Positions 1 to 9,347 of a stretch of DNA of 64,000 bases are shown piece by piece (position 1 is the stretch's first letter; the number at the start of each line of letters is the position of its first letter). The DNA is from Haloquadratum walsbyi J07HQW2 (GTDB lineage Archaea; Halobacteriota; Halobacteria; Halobacteriales; Haloferacaceae). Under the pieces are notes generated by a model. It saw only the letters and a program-made list of their open reading frames with translations, was not told the DNA's origin and did no database searches. The stretch is from assembly GCF_000415985.1 (NCBI RefSeq), contig NZ_KE356561.1, positions 1,369,025 to 1,433,024 of the forward strand. The letters run 5' to 3'. Made by a program: the position numbers and the translations under genes.

Positions 1-120
1 GAGAAAATGGCAAATATGGTACAAGCTACTCGTGAAATTGAGGCTGAACTTGATGCTGGTAAGATCGAAGTCCCAGCTGTTGAGGATGCACCGGTTGCAT
101 CGCAAGTCGACTCAGCATAA
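1..120 (+). CDS. C-terminal fragment of an unidentified protein
   Basis: Frame 1 is open from the window edge to the TAA at 118-120 and gives 39 residues ending in VASQVDSA. The reading is acidic, as haloarchaeal proteins are. The start and most of the gene lie outside the window. It converges on ndk with about 250 bases between the two stops. The tail carries no motif I recognise, so no function is assigned; the open frame and composition are the only support. Confidence 0.55.
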   Translation, partial: EKMANMVQATREIEAELDAGKIEVPAVEDAPVASQVDSA

Positions 121-369
121 TAAAATACTACTTTCATTATGTCTATATTTGATCGACTGATCAGTTGATTTTTATGAATGCAGTTTGAGTAACATATTTC
201 ATCAAGCGAACTCAGTTGAATGTGTAAATTTGTACTATTAAAGTATTGAATTATTGACTTGACATCATCCATTGGCTATACAACTCAAGAGAGCGAGTAC
301 CAATATTCATCGAATAAAGTCTGCGCTAGTTTATCTGAGCGAGTTAAACCACGTAAGCGTGGTTACTAT

Positions 370-846
370 TCATTCATACAACCACGGATCATCAATCCGT
401 TCGTATGTGTAGAGTTCCGACTCATCAAAGAAGAGTTTGATTTCGCGCTCATTTGCTCCTTCATCCTCGTGGTCAGACGCATGGATCACGTTCCGACCGA
501 GATCAAGTCCGTAATCGCCACGGATTGTACCCGGAGCCGATTCGGCCGGGTCGGTTTCGCCAACCATTGATCGAACTTGTCGAGTTGCATCCGCACCCTC
601 CCAGACCATTGCAAACACTGGACCAGCAGTAATGAATGATACAAGCTCATCAAAGAATGGTTTCTCCTCGTGTTCACCGTAATGATCACGTGCGGTTTCT
701 GTATCAAGACGGGAGAACTTTCCGCCAACAAGAGTAAGTCCTCGGTCTTCAAACCTATTCACGATCTCACCAATGAGTCCACGCTGGACACCATCAGGCT
801 TGACCATCACAAAGGTACGTTCGTGCGTTGGCGTTTCCTCACTCAT
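370..846 (-). CDS. ndk: nucleoside diphosphate kinase
   Basis: Transfers the terminal phosphate of ATP to other nucleoside diphosphates through a phospho-histidine. The 158-residue protein has the family N-terminus [18 protein letters not shown] and the active-site block GRNVIHASD with the catalytic His, followed by the usual KLFF region. Length is normal for the family (about 150). The ATG overlaps the rpl24e stop (ATGA), so it is translationally coupled as last gene of the rpl7ae-rps28e-rpl24e-ndk operon. This order is widespread in archaea. Confidence 0.97.
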   Translation of the reverse strand: MSEETPTHERTFVMVKPDGVQRGLIGEIVNRFEDRGLTLVGGKFSRLDTETARDHYGEHEEKPFFDELVSFITAGPVFAMVWEGADATRQVRSMVGETDPAESAPGTIRGDYGLDLGRNVIHASDHEDEGANEREIKLFFDESELYTYERIDDPWLYE

Positions 847-1034
847 TCATTTGCGCCCTCAGTGGATCCAGCTTCAGTCCACTCCAGATTACGGGGTTCG
901 CGACCAAGACGATAGTTCTTTTCAGCTTTTGAGTCCTTGAAATGCAGGATTGTTCCGTCAGTTTTGACGAGCATTGTCCCAGTCCCAGGCTCGATTTCTT
1001 CTCCAGAGAAATCACATGTTCGTGTTTCAACCAT
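843..1034 (-). CDS. rpl24e: 50S ribosomal protein L24e
   Basis: Small zinc-type ribosomal protein of archaea and eukaryotes. The 63 residues begin [14 protein letters not shown] ([14 protein letters not shown]) and contain the L24e signature [16 protein letters not shown]. Only the first of the usual zinc cysteines is visible; haloarchaeal L24e often keeps C-x-x-S/G variants. It starts 3 bases after the rps28e stop and overlaps ndk by 4 bases, so it is an internal operon gene. Confidence 0.95.
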   Translation of the reverse strand: MVETRTCDFSGEEIEPGTGTMLVKTDGTILHFKDSKAEKNYRLGREPRNLEWTEAGSTEGANE

Positions 1035-1037
1035 TAA

Positions 1038-1262
1038 TTATTGACCCCCAATTGAGTCAGCATCTCGTTGTGTTTCACGAAGCTGTAATACATCACCTTC
1101 GCGAACAGGACCAAGCACGTTGCGTGTAATAATACGGCCCTGATTAGAACCTTCACGAATGCGGCATTTGACCTGCATCGCCTCGCCATGCATTCCGGTT
1201 TTGCCAACAATCTCGATTACCTCCGCAGACGTTGAGTCACTTGCGGTCTCTTCAGCGCTCAT
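1038..1262 (-). CDS. rps28e: 30S ribosomal protein S28e
   Basis: Archaeal/eukaryotic small-subunit protein. The 74 residues have a short acidic N-terminus, then [23 protein letters not shown] and the family block [20 protein letters not shown] near the C-terminus, both typical for S28e. It lies 6 bases after rpl7ae and 3 bases before rpl24e in the same minus-strand operon. Confidence 0.96.
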   Translation of the reverse strand: MSAEETASDSTSAEVIEIVGKTGMHGEAMQVKCRIREGSNQGRIITRNVLGPVREGDVLQLRETQRDADSIGGQ

Positions 1263-1268
1263 TGTCGC

Positions 1269-1631
1269 TTATCGAAGTTCCTCAACCTTCGCGGTAATGT
1301 CATCGACATCGCTGTCTGCCTCGCCGGCGTCAACGATGGCAGCAGCAGCAGAGCCTACTTCAAGACCCGCTGCTTGCCCAATCTCATCCTGTGTCTCAAC
1401 GAAGGCGAGTGTAATCCCCTTTTCTTCTGCAAGTTCTGGCAGATGCATCACAATTTCCTCAGGGGAAACATCTTCAGCGACGAGAACAAGCTCAGCAGTG
1501 CCGCGTTCGATAGCTTTGGTTGTTTCGTTCGTTCCTTTCTTTACTGTTCCTGTATCCCGGGCAACCTCAAGTGCTTCAAGAGCATCATCTGCGAGGTCAG
1601 CCGGCACATCAAAGTCTACATAAACTGGCAT
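1269..1631 (-). CDS. rpl7ae: 50S ribosomal protein L7Ae (K-turn binding)
   Basis: Multifunctional RNA-binding protein. It sits in the 50S subunit and is also the K-turn-binding core of C/D and H/ACA RNPs and of archaeal RNase P. The 120 residues carry the L7Ae core ([40 protein letters not shown]). It is the first gene of the rpl7ae-rps28e-rpl24e-ndk operon. A GC-rich untranslated stretch precedes its ATG (see the leader entry). Confidence 0.97.
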   Translation of the reverse strand: MPVYVDFDVPADLADDALEALEVARDTGTVKKGTNETTKAIERGTAELVLVAEDVSPEEIVMHLPELAEEKGITLAFVETQDEIGQAAGLEVGSAAAAIVDAGEADSDVDDITAKVEELR

Positions 1632-1760
1632 TGGTATTCTCCATTCCTGCTCGTGGGCTCGACTGCTTCGCCGGCGAATCGTTCCCTGACGGCGAGGAGT
1701 ATCATCAACCCCGTGCAGGTTGTAACCACTGATAACCTTGGATTACATAAAAGCGCTTTC
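1632..1760 (-). promoter_or_regulatory. candidate GC-rich 5' leader of the rpl7ae operon
   Basis: Reading the minus strand, a TATA-like CTTTTATG near 1750 would place transcription start about 100 bases before the rpl7ae ATG at 1631. The leader is GC-rich against AT-rich flanks and contains the 12-base palindrome TTCGCCGGCGAA. L7Ae is known in some archaea to bind K-turns in its own mRNA leader. I cannot draw a convincing K-turn with tandem G-A pairs here, so autoregulation is only an inference. Confidence 0.3.
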
Positions 1761-2192
1761 AATGCCGGTGTCGCATGCGAAACAAACACATACCCACCAG
1801 GATAGCCTAACAAGCAGTTATTTCTGAGATCGAAATTTTTTCTTCATGAGTTGTCAATGAGCGTTACTAGAATAGACGTGGAAATGAGTATTCAGCTGTA
1901 GTTGTGTCTCTTTGAAATACTGCTGAATATTCACAGACTGTATTCATCGTTTCTACAAATAAACAAGTTGACCCCGAGGTAGTTCACATAGTCCCGCTGT
2001 CGTTAGTTCCTGATAGAAGCGTTCACTCAAAAAAGCTGGCAACTGGCAAACCAGATCGTCATGTCTGTGAGATACTCATTGTAAAGATGATTGTTCTGTA
2101 TGCTCAATTTCCAGAGAATATGAAGAGGAATATTAAAATTGAATCCGACTTATTTTGATATTGGAGACGTAAGATAATCATCAGATATAGTT
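1761..2192. other. intergenic, nothing recognised
   Basis: AT-rich spacer between the divergent rpl7ae operon and the DUF456 gene. No open frame with protein-like composition, tRNA or repeat was seen. The right end must carry the promoter for the DUF456 gene. Confidence 0.5.
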
Positions 2193-2678
2193 GTGACAGT
2201 TTCAATGTGGGGATGGATTGCACTCAGTCTCGCCGCAATAGGTGTGATCGGAAGTGTAATACCGCTTATTCCTGGTGCTATTGTATCAACAAGTGGTGTG
2301 TTGACGTATTGGTGGGCAAGTGGATTCAACGATCCACAATTAGGTGTCCTTACGATATTATTATTCGTCGGTATCATGACCGCTGTCGTTGACTTTGCTG
2401 GTGGAGCACTTGCCGCCCGCATGGGTGGTGCATCAACGACGACGACCGCCGTGGCGGTCATTGTTGGGATTGGTCTATTATTTATTACGGGTCCTGCCGG
2501 ATTTCTTGTGGGGCTTGCAGGGACTGTATTTGTTGTTGAGTTCTCACAATGTGCTGATAGTGAGACAAGTATGAGAGCTGCTCTTGCTGCAACAGGCGGT
2601 GTTCTTGCCTCAACAGTAATTCAGTTTATCATGACCAGTGGTATGTTTCTTACCCTCGGTATAATCGTATTCAGATGA
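2193..2678 (+). CDS. DUF456-type small membrane protein
   Basis: The 161-residue protein is almost entirely hydrophobic with about four to five membrane segments (roughly residues 5-28, 40-65, 78-105, 110-125, 135-158). The glycine-rich first segment ending in IPLIPG, the FAGG motif in the middle and the GPAGFLVG segment are typical of the DUF456 family, whose function is unknown. It starts with GTG at 2193; ATG at 2205 is an alternative start four codons in. It is monocistronic, and its neighbours give no functional clue. Confidence 0.7.
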   Translation: MTVSMWGWIALSLAAIGVIGSVIPLIPGAIVSTSGVLTYWWASGFNDPQLGVLTILLFVGIMTAVVDFAGGALAARMGGASTTTTAVAVIVGIGLLFITGPAGFLVGLAGTVFVVEFSQCADSETSMRAALAATGGVLASTVIQFIMTSGMFLTLGIIVFR

Positions 2679-2893
2679 AGTAAGTGATTCATCAGAATAT
2701 ATACTTGAGTTCCTCTTAAAAATAAACTTGAGGCGTTCTCTTTGCATTTCTGTGATGACCGCGTGAGTCTGGATTTTAGCCATGGAGTATGAGAACTATG
2801 CGGTGTTGTATCTCCTTCCTGCTCAGGGCTTGAGTATCATAACGATCGTTGGGGAAATTCAGTATCTCGGTTAATCTGAGTTGACTTATCTAA

Positions 2894-3538
2894 TCATGAC
2901 CATGCAATCACACGCGCTGGTGCACCATCAGCATCGACTCGGAGTGGACAAACGAGAAGTTCAACAGTATCATCAGGAAGTGATGTAATATTACAAATAT
3001 TTTCAATAATTGGGAGACCAGCACCCAATAACGCGTGGTGAGCAGGGACCGTCTCTTCACCGGTCGGATCAGGGCTAATCGTATCAATTGCAATCGCAAC
3101 ATCAGCCGAAGCACATTTTTTTGCTGTTTGCGGAGCGAGTGCCGGATGGTCTACCATCTGTGGGGTTCCCCACGCATCTGCCCATCCGGTGTGGAAGATA
3201 ATGAGTTCAATAGCTGTCGCGGGGTCGGTAAGTGGTGGGAGGACGGATGGATCAATTAATGTGTTTGCCTCGAATGAGCGACAATCAACAATATGAGCGT
3301 TGAATCGGAGTTCATCTGGGGTAAATGTCTCAATCGATTCCCCATCAGGCTCAGTATGTGATGGTGCATCAATATGTGTTCCCGTGTGCGTCCCGAATTT
3401 GAGTGTTGACACACGATATCCATCGGTTGCAATATCTGCGTGCATCTCAACATTGACCGGTGGATCCTCAGGATAAACCGGCATTGACGACTCAATCTTT
3501 CGTGTTAGGTCAATTAGTTCAGACTCATCAGGAAACAT
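2894..3538 (-). CDS. cyclase / kynurenine-formamidase-like metal hydrolase
   Basis: Member of the cyclase superfamily (PF04199). The 214-residue protein has the family metal-binding motif HTGTHIDAPSH (about residues 50-60) and a later HTGW motif and IDTISPDP block. Family members include bacterial kynurenine formamidase and other amide or lactone hydrolases; the true substrate cannot be read from sequence. No kynurenine-pathway gene is next to it. It sits 26 bases after gltX on the same strand, so it may be read through from that operon. Confidence 0.8.
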   Translation of the reverse strand: MFPDESELIDLTRKIESSMPVYPEDPPVNVEMHADIATDGYRVSTLKFGTHTGTHIDAPSHTEPDGESIETFTPDELRFNAHIVDCRSFEANTLIDPSVLPPLTDPATAIELIIFHTGWADAWGTPQMVDHPALAPQTAKKCASADVAIAIDTISPDPTGEETVPAHHALLGAGLPIIENICNITSLPDDTVELLVCPLRVDADGAPARVIAWS

Positions 3539-3564
3539 TGGTATTGCATAGTGATGTCGTTAGA

Positions 3565-5325
3565 TTATGAGTGTGTCCAATAGACGGTCATATCAGTATT
3601 TGTTGTTTGCTCGTGTTTGCTATCAATCCGGGCGAATCCAACGCGTTCGAACTGAACGAGATCGCCAACAGAAGTATTGATCAACTCAGGTTCAGCAACG
3701 CCGGTGATATCACCGTCTGGCGTTCGCATTCGAACTGATATAGCTGATGATGAATCAGGAGCTGGTGCCCAATGAATTACATTGACCTCGTCTTCTCTCA
3801 CCACATCTATACTATCGTCTGTTGGCCTGAACTGATTGCCATCACGCTGGACGCAGGCATATCCTTTCAACCAGACGCGATTGCCATCTACCGGGACGTC
3901 TGCAGACTCTATTGTGATTGCATCAGTAATTGGTATCGTTCGTTCGCCCCGTTCAGGATTATCCGGGTGGAGCGGAGGATGTCCAGCTGTCATATCCCCT
4001 GATGTTGTATCGAGTGTGAATGATTCACCATTGCGAACGAGGAAGTATCGATTTGCCTCATCATCGATATGTTTGCGATTATTCGAATATATCGAACTCA
4101 TCGAGAGCTCAACGTTCGTTGTTGATGTGCCAAGATTAATCATTGACTCAACAATTGCCTCCCCCGTTATTCCGCGACGACGAAGGCTCTGAAGCGTCGG
4201 TGCACGTGGGTCATCCCACCCATCTAATTCGTCCCCCTCAATTTTTTCAGTGAGTGTTGATGTTGACAGTGAAACATCATATGCATCAACATTGATATGT
4301 CCCCAATGGACGACTTCAGGATACTCCCAGTCGAAATAATTATACACAAATCGCTGTCGTTTTGCGGAGTCCTGTAAGTCAATTCCACGAATAATATGTG
4401 TAATGCCTGTTTCATGGTCATCAATTCCGGATTGGAAATCAAGCATCGGCCAACAGCGATAGTCGGCTGCGCTCGCTCGAGGATGAGGTGTATCGATCAG
4501 TCGAAATGCAACCCAGTCGCGGAGTGCAGGATTTTTATGTTTGATGTCGGTTCGGACACGTAATACCATCTCTCCGGCAACATATTCTCCCTGAATCATC
4601 GCCTCAAACTCGGTGCGTGTCTGGTCAATAGATTTCTCACGATGAGGACATGCCTCTCCGGCGTTTTTTAACTCTGAAAAGTGTTCACCTGAACAAGAAC
4701 ATGTGTACGCCCCACCAACATCAATGAGATCCTGTGCATAATCATAATATAATTCAAGTCGGTCAGAGGCACGGAGGACGTCATCTGGCTCAAATCCAAG
4801 GTATGTGACATCCTCAAGAATATCATCGTACGCATTAAGATCTGGACGCTTAGTTTCAGGGTCGGTATCATCAAATCGGATGATGAATGATCCGTCATAT
4901 CGATTGCTGTACGTTCCAATGACCGCTGGCATCCGGGCGTGACCGATATGCCATGGACCATTTGGATTTGGCGCCGCTCGCATTCGGACCGACTGAGTAG
5001 GTTCTTTATCAGTAACACCCGGAAGCGATGGGAGATCATATTTATTTGAGTTATCAGCAGATTCAATCTCTTTGAGGGCTTCTGGTGCAAGCGTTTCAAG
5101 TCGATCACGACGTTCGCCCGCTGAGAGATTGTTAATCTGAGAAACAACACTACCGATGATTCCGGGGATGGCATCACCATGCGGGCGGAATTCCGGGTTC
5201 TCTCCCATGAGCGGACCCATTATTGCGCCCATTTCGGCATCGCTATTATGTTTTACTGCATTCAAAAGTGCATGTTTTTCTGCAGATCGCTCAATACGGT
5301 CGCGTAACTCGTCGTCAATACTCAT
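3565..5325 (-). CDS. gltX: glutamyl-tRNA synthetase (archaeal type)
   Basis: Class I synthetase that charges tRNA-Glu. In archaea it is non-discriminating and also makes Glu-tRNA-Gln for GatCAB/GatDE amidation. The 586 residues carry the HIGH motif as PNGPWHIGHAR (about residue 120), then FDDTDPETKRP. A degenerate KMSKS-like region DVSLSTSTLTEK follows, with a C-terminal beta-barrel anticodon domain. I start at the ATG at 5325 (MSIDDELRD); the frame stays open 42 codons further upstream but that stretch is not acidic and does not resemble the family. It lies downstream of idsA on the same strand. Confidence 0.95.
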   Translation of the reverse strand: MSIDDELRDRIERSAEKHALLNAVKHNSDAEMGAIMGPLMGENPEFRPHGDAIPGIIGSVVSQINNLSAGERRDRLETLAPEALKEIESADNSNKYDLPSLPGVTDKEPTQSVRMRAAPNPNGPWHIGHARMPAVIGTYSNRYDGSFIIRFDDTDPETKRPDLNAYDDILEDVTYLGFEPDDVLRASDRLELYYDYAQDLIDVGGAYTCSCSGEHFSELKNAGEACPHREKSIDQTRTEFEAMIQGEYVAGEMVLRVRTDIKHKNPALRDWVAFRLIDTPHPRASAADYRCWPMLDFQSGIDDHETGITHIIRGIDLQDSAKRQRFVYNYFDWEYPEVVHWGHINVDAYDVSLSTSTLTEKIEGDELDGWDDPRAPTLQSLRRRGITGEAIVESMINLGTSTTNVELSMSSIYSNNRKHIDDEANRYFLVRNGESFTLDTTSGDMTAGHPPLHPDNPERGERTIPITDAITIESADVPVDGNRVWLKGYACVQRDGNQFRPTDDSIDVVREDEVNVIHWAPAPDSSSAISVRMRTPDGDITGVAEPELINTSVGDLVQFERVGFARIDSKHEQTTNTDMTVYWTHS

Positions 5326-5575
5326 TATACAATAATCTACTCTCCCAAGTAAAAACAAACGCGGATTATGGAACAAACCGGAATCACGTTTTTGAATGCG
5401 GTTACTCCGCCCTACTCGACTGTTAGTTGAGTGAAATACACTCTGGTGCACATGCTTGACAGTAAACAGCTTATGCGTAGAATCAACAGTATCGGTTTCT
5501 CATATCACAGGCTGGATGTGACTAGCAGTTTTAACGATAATCAGCGGTACGAAAAACTAGGTTCCCGTCTCAGGC

Positions 5576-6622
5576 TCAGTATCCCCGAGTGACTAAATAA
5601 TCAGCAATATCACACAGCAGCGACCGCGCATCGTTATCCGGGAGTACCTCAAGATGATCTTTTGCCCGCTCAATAAGATCGGTCGCCGTTTCACTGGCAT
5701 AATCGATTGACCCAACCTCATCAAGTGTTTCAACAGCATTTTCGACTGCTGCTTCTGAGACAGCATCGACATCTGTCGAATCAAGTAGTGATTCAACGTC
5801 AACACCTTGCTGGCGCGCGTGAAGTGTGATCAATGTCTCTTTGTTCTCAATGAGATCTGACCCACGCTGTTTGCCTAGTTGCTCAGATGGGACAGTAAGA
5901 TCTAATACGTCATCTTGAATCTGGAAGGCTCGACCGGCGTCAATACCATATTGATACAGCGCTTCGACAACATCTGAGTCTGCATCCAATAGCAACGCTG
6001 TTGTTGAGGTTGCAGCACCATACAACACAGCCGTTTTGAGTTCAACCATTTCAAGATATTCCTCAGGAACAACCGCATCACGATGTTCAAACTCAACATC
6101 AAGTGCTTGACCCTCACAGATTTGTGTGCAAGTCGTTGCAAGACGACTAACAGCAGCAACACCATTTGCTGGATCTGCGCCAGTATTTGAGAGTAACTCA
6201 AATGCTTTTGCATAGAGCGTATCACCAGCGAGGATGGCTGTTTCAGTATCGTATTCACGATGGACCGCAGGAACACCGCGACGGAGATCATCATCATCCA
6301 TAATGTCATCATGGATCAGTGTGAACGACTGGATAACCTCAATGCTTGTCGCCGCAGACATAACATCAACCTCGTTCTCATCAAGTGCCGGAAATGACCG
6401 ATAATCAGCCGTCAGTGGGTCAACGTCCGAAAGCGATTCAGCAGTCAGTAATGCTACAGTCGGACGAAGACGCTTCCCGCCAGCCTCAAGCAAATACCGC
6501 GTTGCTTCATAGAGTCGTTCAGGTGACTGCATTGGGACATCCGTATCCAAGGCATCATTGACGAGCGTTCGGCGTGCACGTACAGCATCGAGCACCCGTT
6601 CTTCCGTCGCGTCCGAACTCAT
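5576..6622 (-). CDS. idsA: polyprenyl (geranylgeranyl/farnesyl) diphosphate synthase
   Basis: Condenses IPP with allylic diphosphates to make the C15/C20 chains of archaeal ether lipids. Both aspartate-rich motifs are present: the first as LIHDDIMDDDDLRRG (about residue 105) and the second as QIQDDVLD (about residue 235), plus GGKRLRP near residue 50. Starting at ATG 6622 (MSSDATEE) leaves one base after the RNase J stop; a Met 7 codons earlier would overlap that gene. It works downstream of mevalonate kinase and isopentenyl phosphate kinase at 35-37 kb. Confidence 0.95.
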   Translation of the reverse strand: MSSDATEERVLDAVRARRTLVNDALDTDVPMQSPERLYEATRYLLEAGGKRLRPTVALLTAESLSDVDPLTADYRSFPALDENEVDVMSAATSIEVIQSFTLIHDDIMDDDDLRRGVPAVHREYDTETAILAGDTLYAKAFELLSNTGADPANGVAAVSRLATTCTQICEGQALDVEFEHRDAVVPEEYLEMVELKTAVLYGAATSTTALLLDADSDVVEALYQYGIDAGRAFQIQDDVLDLTVPSEQLGKQRGSDLIENKETLITLHARQQGVDVESLLDSTDVDAVSEAAVENAVETLDEVGSIDYASETATDLIERAKDHLEVLPDNDARSLLCDIADYLVTRGY

Positions 6623-6623
6623 T

Positions 6624-7976
6624 TTACCCCACCAGTTGGACAATATTACCGTTACGTGTCACATGAAGATCGCGACCAAGTGCATAACCTTGTGACTCAG
6701 CAAGATCGACATATGGCGAAAGACCCTCAAGATCTTGATGCGCTGGGATAATATGCTGCGGTTGAAGCGCATCCATCATCTGGTAATGTCCTTCTTCACG
6801 TAGATGACCTGAGACGTGGATTTCATCATAAATTCGGGCACCCTGCATTTTTAGAAGTCGTTCGGACTGGTAACGTTGACCTTCATTCGTTGGTTCAGGG
6901 ATAACGCGTGCTGAGAAAATGACTTTATCTCCATTTTCAAGTTCAAATGGCGTTTCACCACGCCCCATCCGCGTGAGCATTGCTCTGGGCTCACCCTGAT
7001 GACCAGTGACGATTGGGAGATAATTCTCCTTACCCTCTTTCATGATGCGTTTGAACGTCCGATCAACAGATTTTCGATGACCGTACATGCCGACATCATC
7101 TGGGAGGTCAACGAATCCAAGCCGTTCTGCGGCTCCGGAATACTTCTCCATTGACCGACCTAATAATACGGGCTGACGATCAATTTCTTTTGCAAACTCG
7201 ACAAGCGATGAGACACGAGAAACATGCGATGAGAAGGTTGTAGCAACGATTCCTCCATCATAGTCCTCAATTGATCTGATAGTGTCTTTCAGATGAGATC
7301 GCGCGTGTGACTCTGAAGGAGTGCGTCCCTTACGACCTGCGTTCGTACAGTCTTCAATGTAACAGAGAACGCCATTGTCCTCACGTCCAATCTCGCGGAA
7401 TCGCTTCATATCTACAGGATCTTCTAATACTGGTGAGTGGTCTATACGTTTATCAAGACCATAGACAATTGCTCCCTCAGGTGTGTGAACAACCGGATTA
7501 ATTGCATCAATAATCGAGTGTGTGACGTGAACAAACTCAAGTTCGACATTTCCACTTTCACCGATTGACATTGCCTCGCCTGCGGACATCCTCAACAAGT
7601 CGTTCTTGACATTGAATTTGTTTTCACTGTCAATTTGTTGTTTTACTAACTCGATTGTGAATGGCGTGGCGACAATCGGAGCATCGTACCGATGTGCAAG
7701 TTTTGAGAGTGCGCCGATATGGTCCAGATGACCGTGAGTAGGGACGATTGCCTGTACGTCACCCTCAAGATCAGACATAATACGATCATCTGGGATTGCA
7801 CCCATATCAATCAGATCGAGACTATGCATCGTTTCGGTCTCCACGTTATCGTGGATCAGGACCTGACTAAGATTCAGACCCATATCGAAGATGACTATAT
7901 CGTCGCCTGTTCGGACGGCGGTCATCTGTCGACCGACTTCTTCGTATCCGCCAATTGTTGCGATTTCGATTTCCAT
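6624..7976 (-). CDS. rnj: archaeal RNase J (metallo-beta-lactamase/beta-CASP)
   Basis: 5'-3' exoribonuclease of the RNase J family. The 450 residues have the MBL zinc motif [12 protein letters not shown] (about residue 78) and a beta-CASP region with [20 protein letters not shown] and a C-terminal [12 protein letters not shown] and [10 protein letters not shown] that supply further metal ligands. Length fits archaeal RNase J. The stop is one base before the idsA start, so rnj-idsA and probably gltX form an operon, an arrangement I recall in other haloarchaea. Confidence 0.94.
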   Translation of the reverse strand: MEIEIATIGGYEEVGRQMTAVRTGDDIVIFDMGLNLSQVLIHDNVETETMHSLDLIDMGAIPDDRIMSDLEGDVQAIVPTHGHLDHIGALSKLAHRYDAPIVATPFTIELVKQQIDSENKFNVKNDLLRMSAGEAMSIGESGNVELEFVHVTHSIIDAINPVVHTPEGAIVYGLDKRIDHSPVLEDPVDMKRFREIGREDNGVLCYIEDCTNAGRKGRTPSESHARSHLKDTIRSIEDYDGGIVATTFSSHVSRVSSLVEFAKEIDRQPVLLGRSMEKYSGAAERLGFVDLPDDVGMYGHRKSVDRTFKRIMKEGKENYLPIVTGHQGEPRAMLTRMGRGETPFELENGDKVIFSARVIPEPTNEGQRYQSERLLKMQGARIYDEIHVSGHLREEGHYQMMDALQPQHIIPAHQDLEGLSPYVDLAESQGYALGRDLHVTRNGNIVQLVG

Positions 7977-8310
7977 AATTGAATCCGAGCATCGAAAGCC
8001 ACTGTTGTGGCGAAGGTGCTCACTGAAATGCCCCGTCTTATATCTTGTTAAACCATCTATTTACAGTCGCAATCGTAATCGTAATCGTATGATCATGACC
8101 ATGATCGTGATTTGCAGCATCGTATTTGCTATACGGCGTAGTCCATTTTGATCATACTCAAAGATAGTCCACGGGTTTGTTATATTAGTATCAAATGTGG
8201 ACATGTGTTGATCTGAGCTCAGTTGAGACATGATCATTCATCCGATAAGTGATGATTCATTTCGATATTATACGCCGCGTGATGCTGCACATACTGCGTT
8301 ATGATACGAT
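7977..8310. other. intergenic with RNase J promoter region
   Basis: The stretch up to the RNA candidate holds the presumed RNase J promoter. It also has a small repeated run of AATCGT around 8065-8090 that merges into TGATCATGACCATGATC, a palindrome-rich segment. No protein-like frame was seen. Confidence 0.4.
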
Positions 8311-8399
8311 GTGGGATCGATCGGCCCCGGCGTCTTACAGCACGTTGGTCGTCGGTCCCCGCGTGCACTAGACTAGCTAGTGCACTTACCCGCGGGAGC
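8311..8399 (-). ncRNA. candidate structured non-coding RNA
   Basis: A strikingly GC-rich island in an AT-rich gap. On the minus strand GTGCACTAG (8377-8385) pairs with CTAGTGCAC (8363-8371) over 9 bp around a 5-base loop. CCCGC (8392-8396) pairs with GCGGG (8358-8362) below a 6-base one-sided bulge (8386-8391). Further 3' lies a GGGG...TCCC pairing and a CCCACA that could be an ACA box. TATA-like stretches at 8411-8418 and 8430-8435 lie upstream on the minus strand. The strand and ends are uncertain; an H/ACA-like guide RNA is one possibility, but no guide pocket is proven. Confidence 0.4.
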
Positions 8400-8536
8400 A
8401 TTGGTATTAGCATATATTCGACCACATGGTAAAAACTACGTGGGTCAACTTCACTGCTAGTATAAAATATAAGATGAGATATAGAATACTCAGGTTCCTT
8501 CGGCACATTTAATATCAATACCGAACGGCATGAGGT

Positions 8537-8770
8537 ATGAGCGGACGACCTCTTGATGTTCTTGAAGCCGCGCTTGATAATACGGTTACTATCACACTTA
8601 AAGATGGAAGTGCCTATTATGGCACACTTGCAGGATATGACCAGCATATGAATGCAGTTCTTGACCCTATTGGGGCATCTGAAAACACCGATCCTGGTGC
8701 ATTGGACGTCACAACAGTTGAAGACACAACGATTATACGCGGCGATAACATTGTTACAATCAATACATGA
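8537..8770 (+). CDS. lsm: Sm-like RNA-binding protein (Lsm/SmAP)
   Basis: Archaeal Sm protein that forms heptameric rings and binds U-rich RNA. The 77 residues show the Sm1 motif ([29 protein letters not shown]) and the short Sm2 motif [10 protein letters not shown] at the end. Its stop overlaps the rpl37e ATG (ATGA). TATA-like tracts lie at 8459-8475 and near 8505-8515. The lsm-rpl37e-purF order is one I recall in other haloarchaea. Confidence 0.96.
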   Translation: MSGRPLDVLEAALDNTVTITLKDGSAYYGTLAGYDQHMNAVLDPIGASENTDPGALDVTTVEDTTIIRGDNIVTINT

Positions 8771-8943
8771 CTGGTGCCGGCACTCCAAGTCAAGGAAAGA
8801 AAAACACGACAACACATGTGAAATGTCGCCGATGTGGAGAAAAGTCCTATCACGCTAAGAAGAAAGTATGTTCATCCTGTGGGTTTGGTAAATCCGCAAA
8901 ACGGCGTGATTACGAGTGGAGTTCGAAAACTGGCGATAACTAA
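8767..8943 (+). CDS. rpl37e: 50S ribosomal protein L37e
   Basis: A 58-residue zinc ribosomal protein read directly from the sequence: ATG at 8767, TAA at 8941-8943. It begins [13 protein letters not shown] and has two CxxC pairs (CRRCG and CSSCG) with the family context HVKCRRCG and KRRDYEW. It is coupled to lsm by a 4-base ATGA overlap. Length and cysteine spacing match archaeal L37e. Confidence 0.95.
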   Translation: MTGAGTPSQGKKNTTTHVKCRRCGEKSYHAKKKVCSSCGFGKSAKRRDYEWSSKTGDN

Positions 8944-9347
8944 ATAGATCTTAATTCCACGGTATTCTCGAAATCATTGTGATCTGAATTTAAATATCGC
9001 ACACTGTAGTAACTACCAAAGAAAATCAACTGCTGTTCATTTCAGAAGAAATTAGTTTTCCATTGTTTTCGGATAAATCCGGGAGCCGAGTCCTGACATA
9101 CCGGCAGTTGTCCAAGACTACTAGTCGTACCTGCTGTGTATCATACAGTTGAGTTAGTATAGCACTTAGAATAAAATAACATACTGGGTGATATACATAC
9201 TGTCAAGATACAACCTCGAGGATATATGATTGCGATATATAGATAATGAACATTATATATGCACAATCGTGTATACTCACCGACGCTTTGATGTCTGAAA
9301 ACAGCATATGAATGGGTTTTTACCCCCTAGCAATTGTATGAATAAGT
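8944..9347. other. intergenic, purF promoter region
   Basis: AT-rich spacer between rpl37e and purF. A TATA-like CATTATATATG lies near 9250-9260, about 90 bases before the purF ATG. No RNA gene or protein-like frame was found. Confidence 0.4.
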
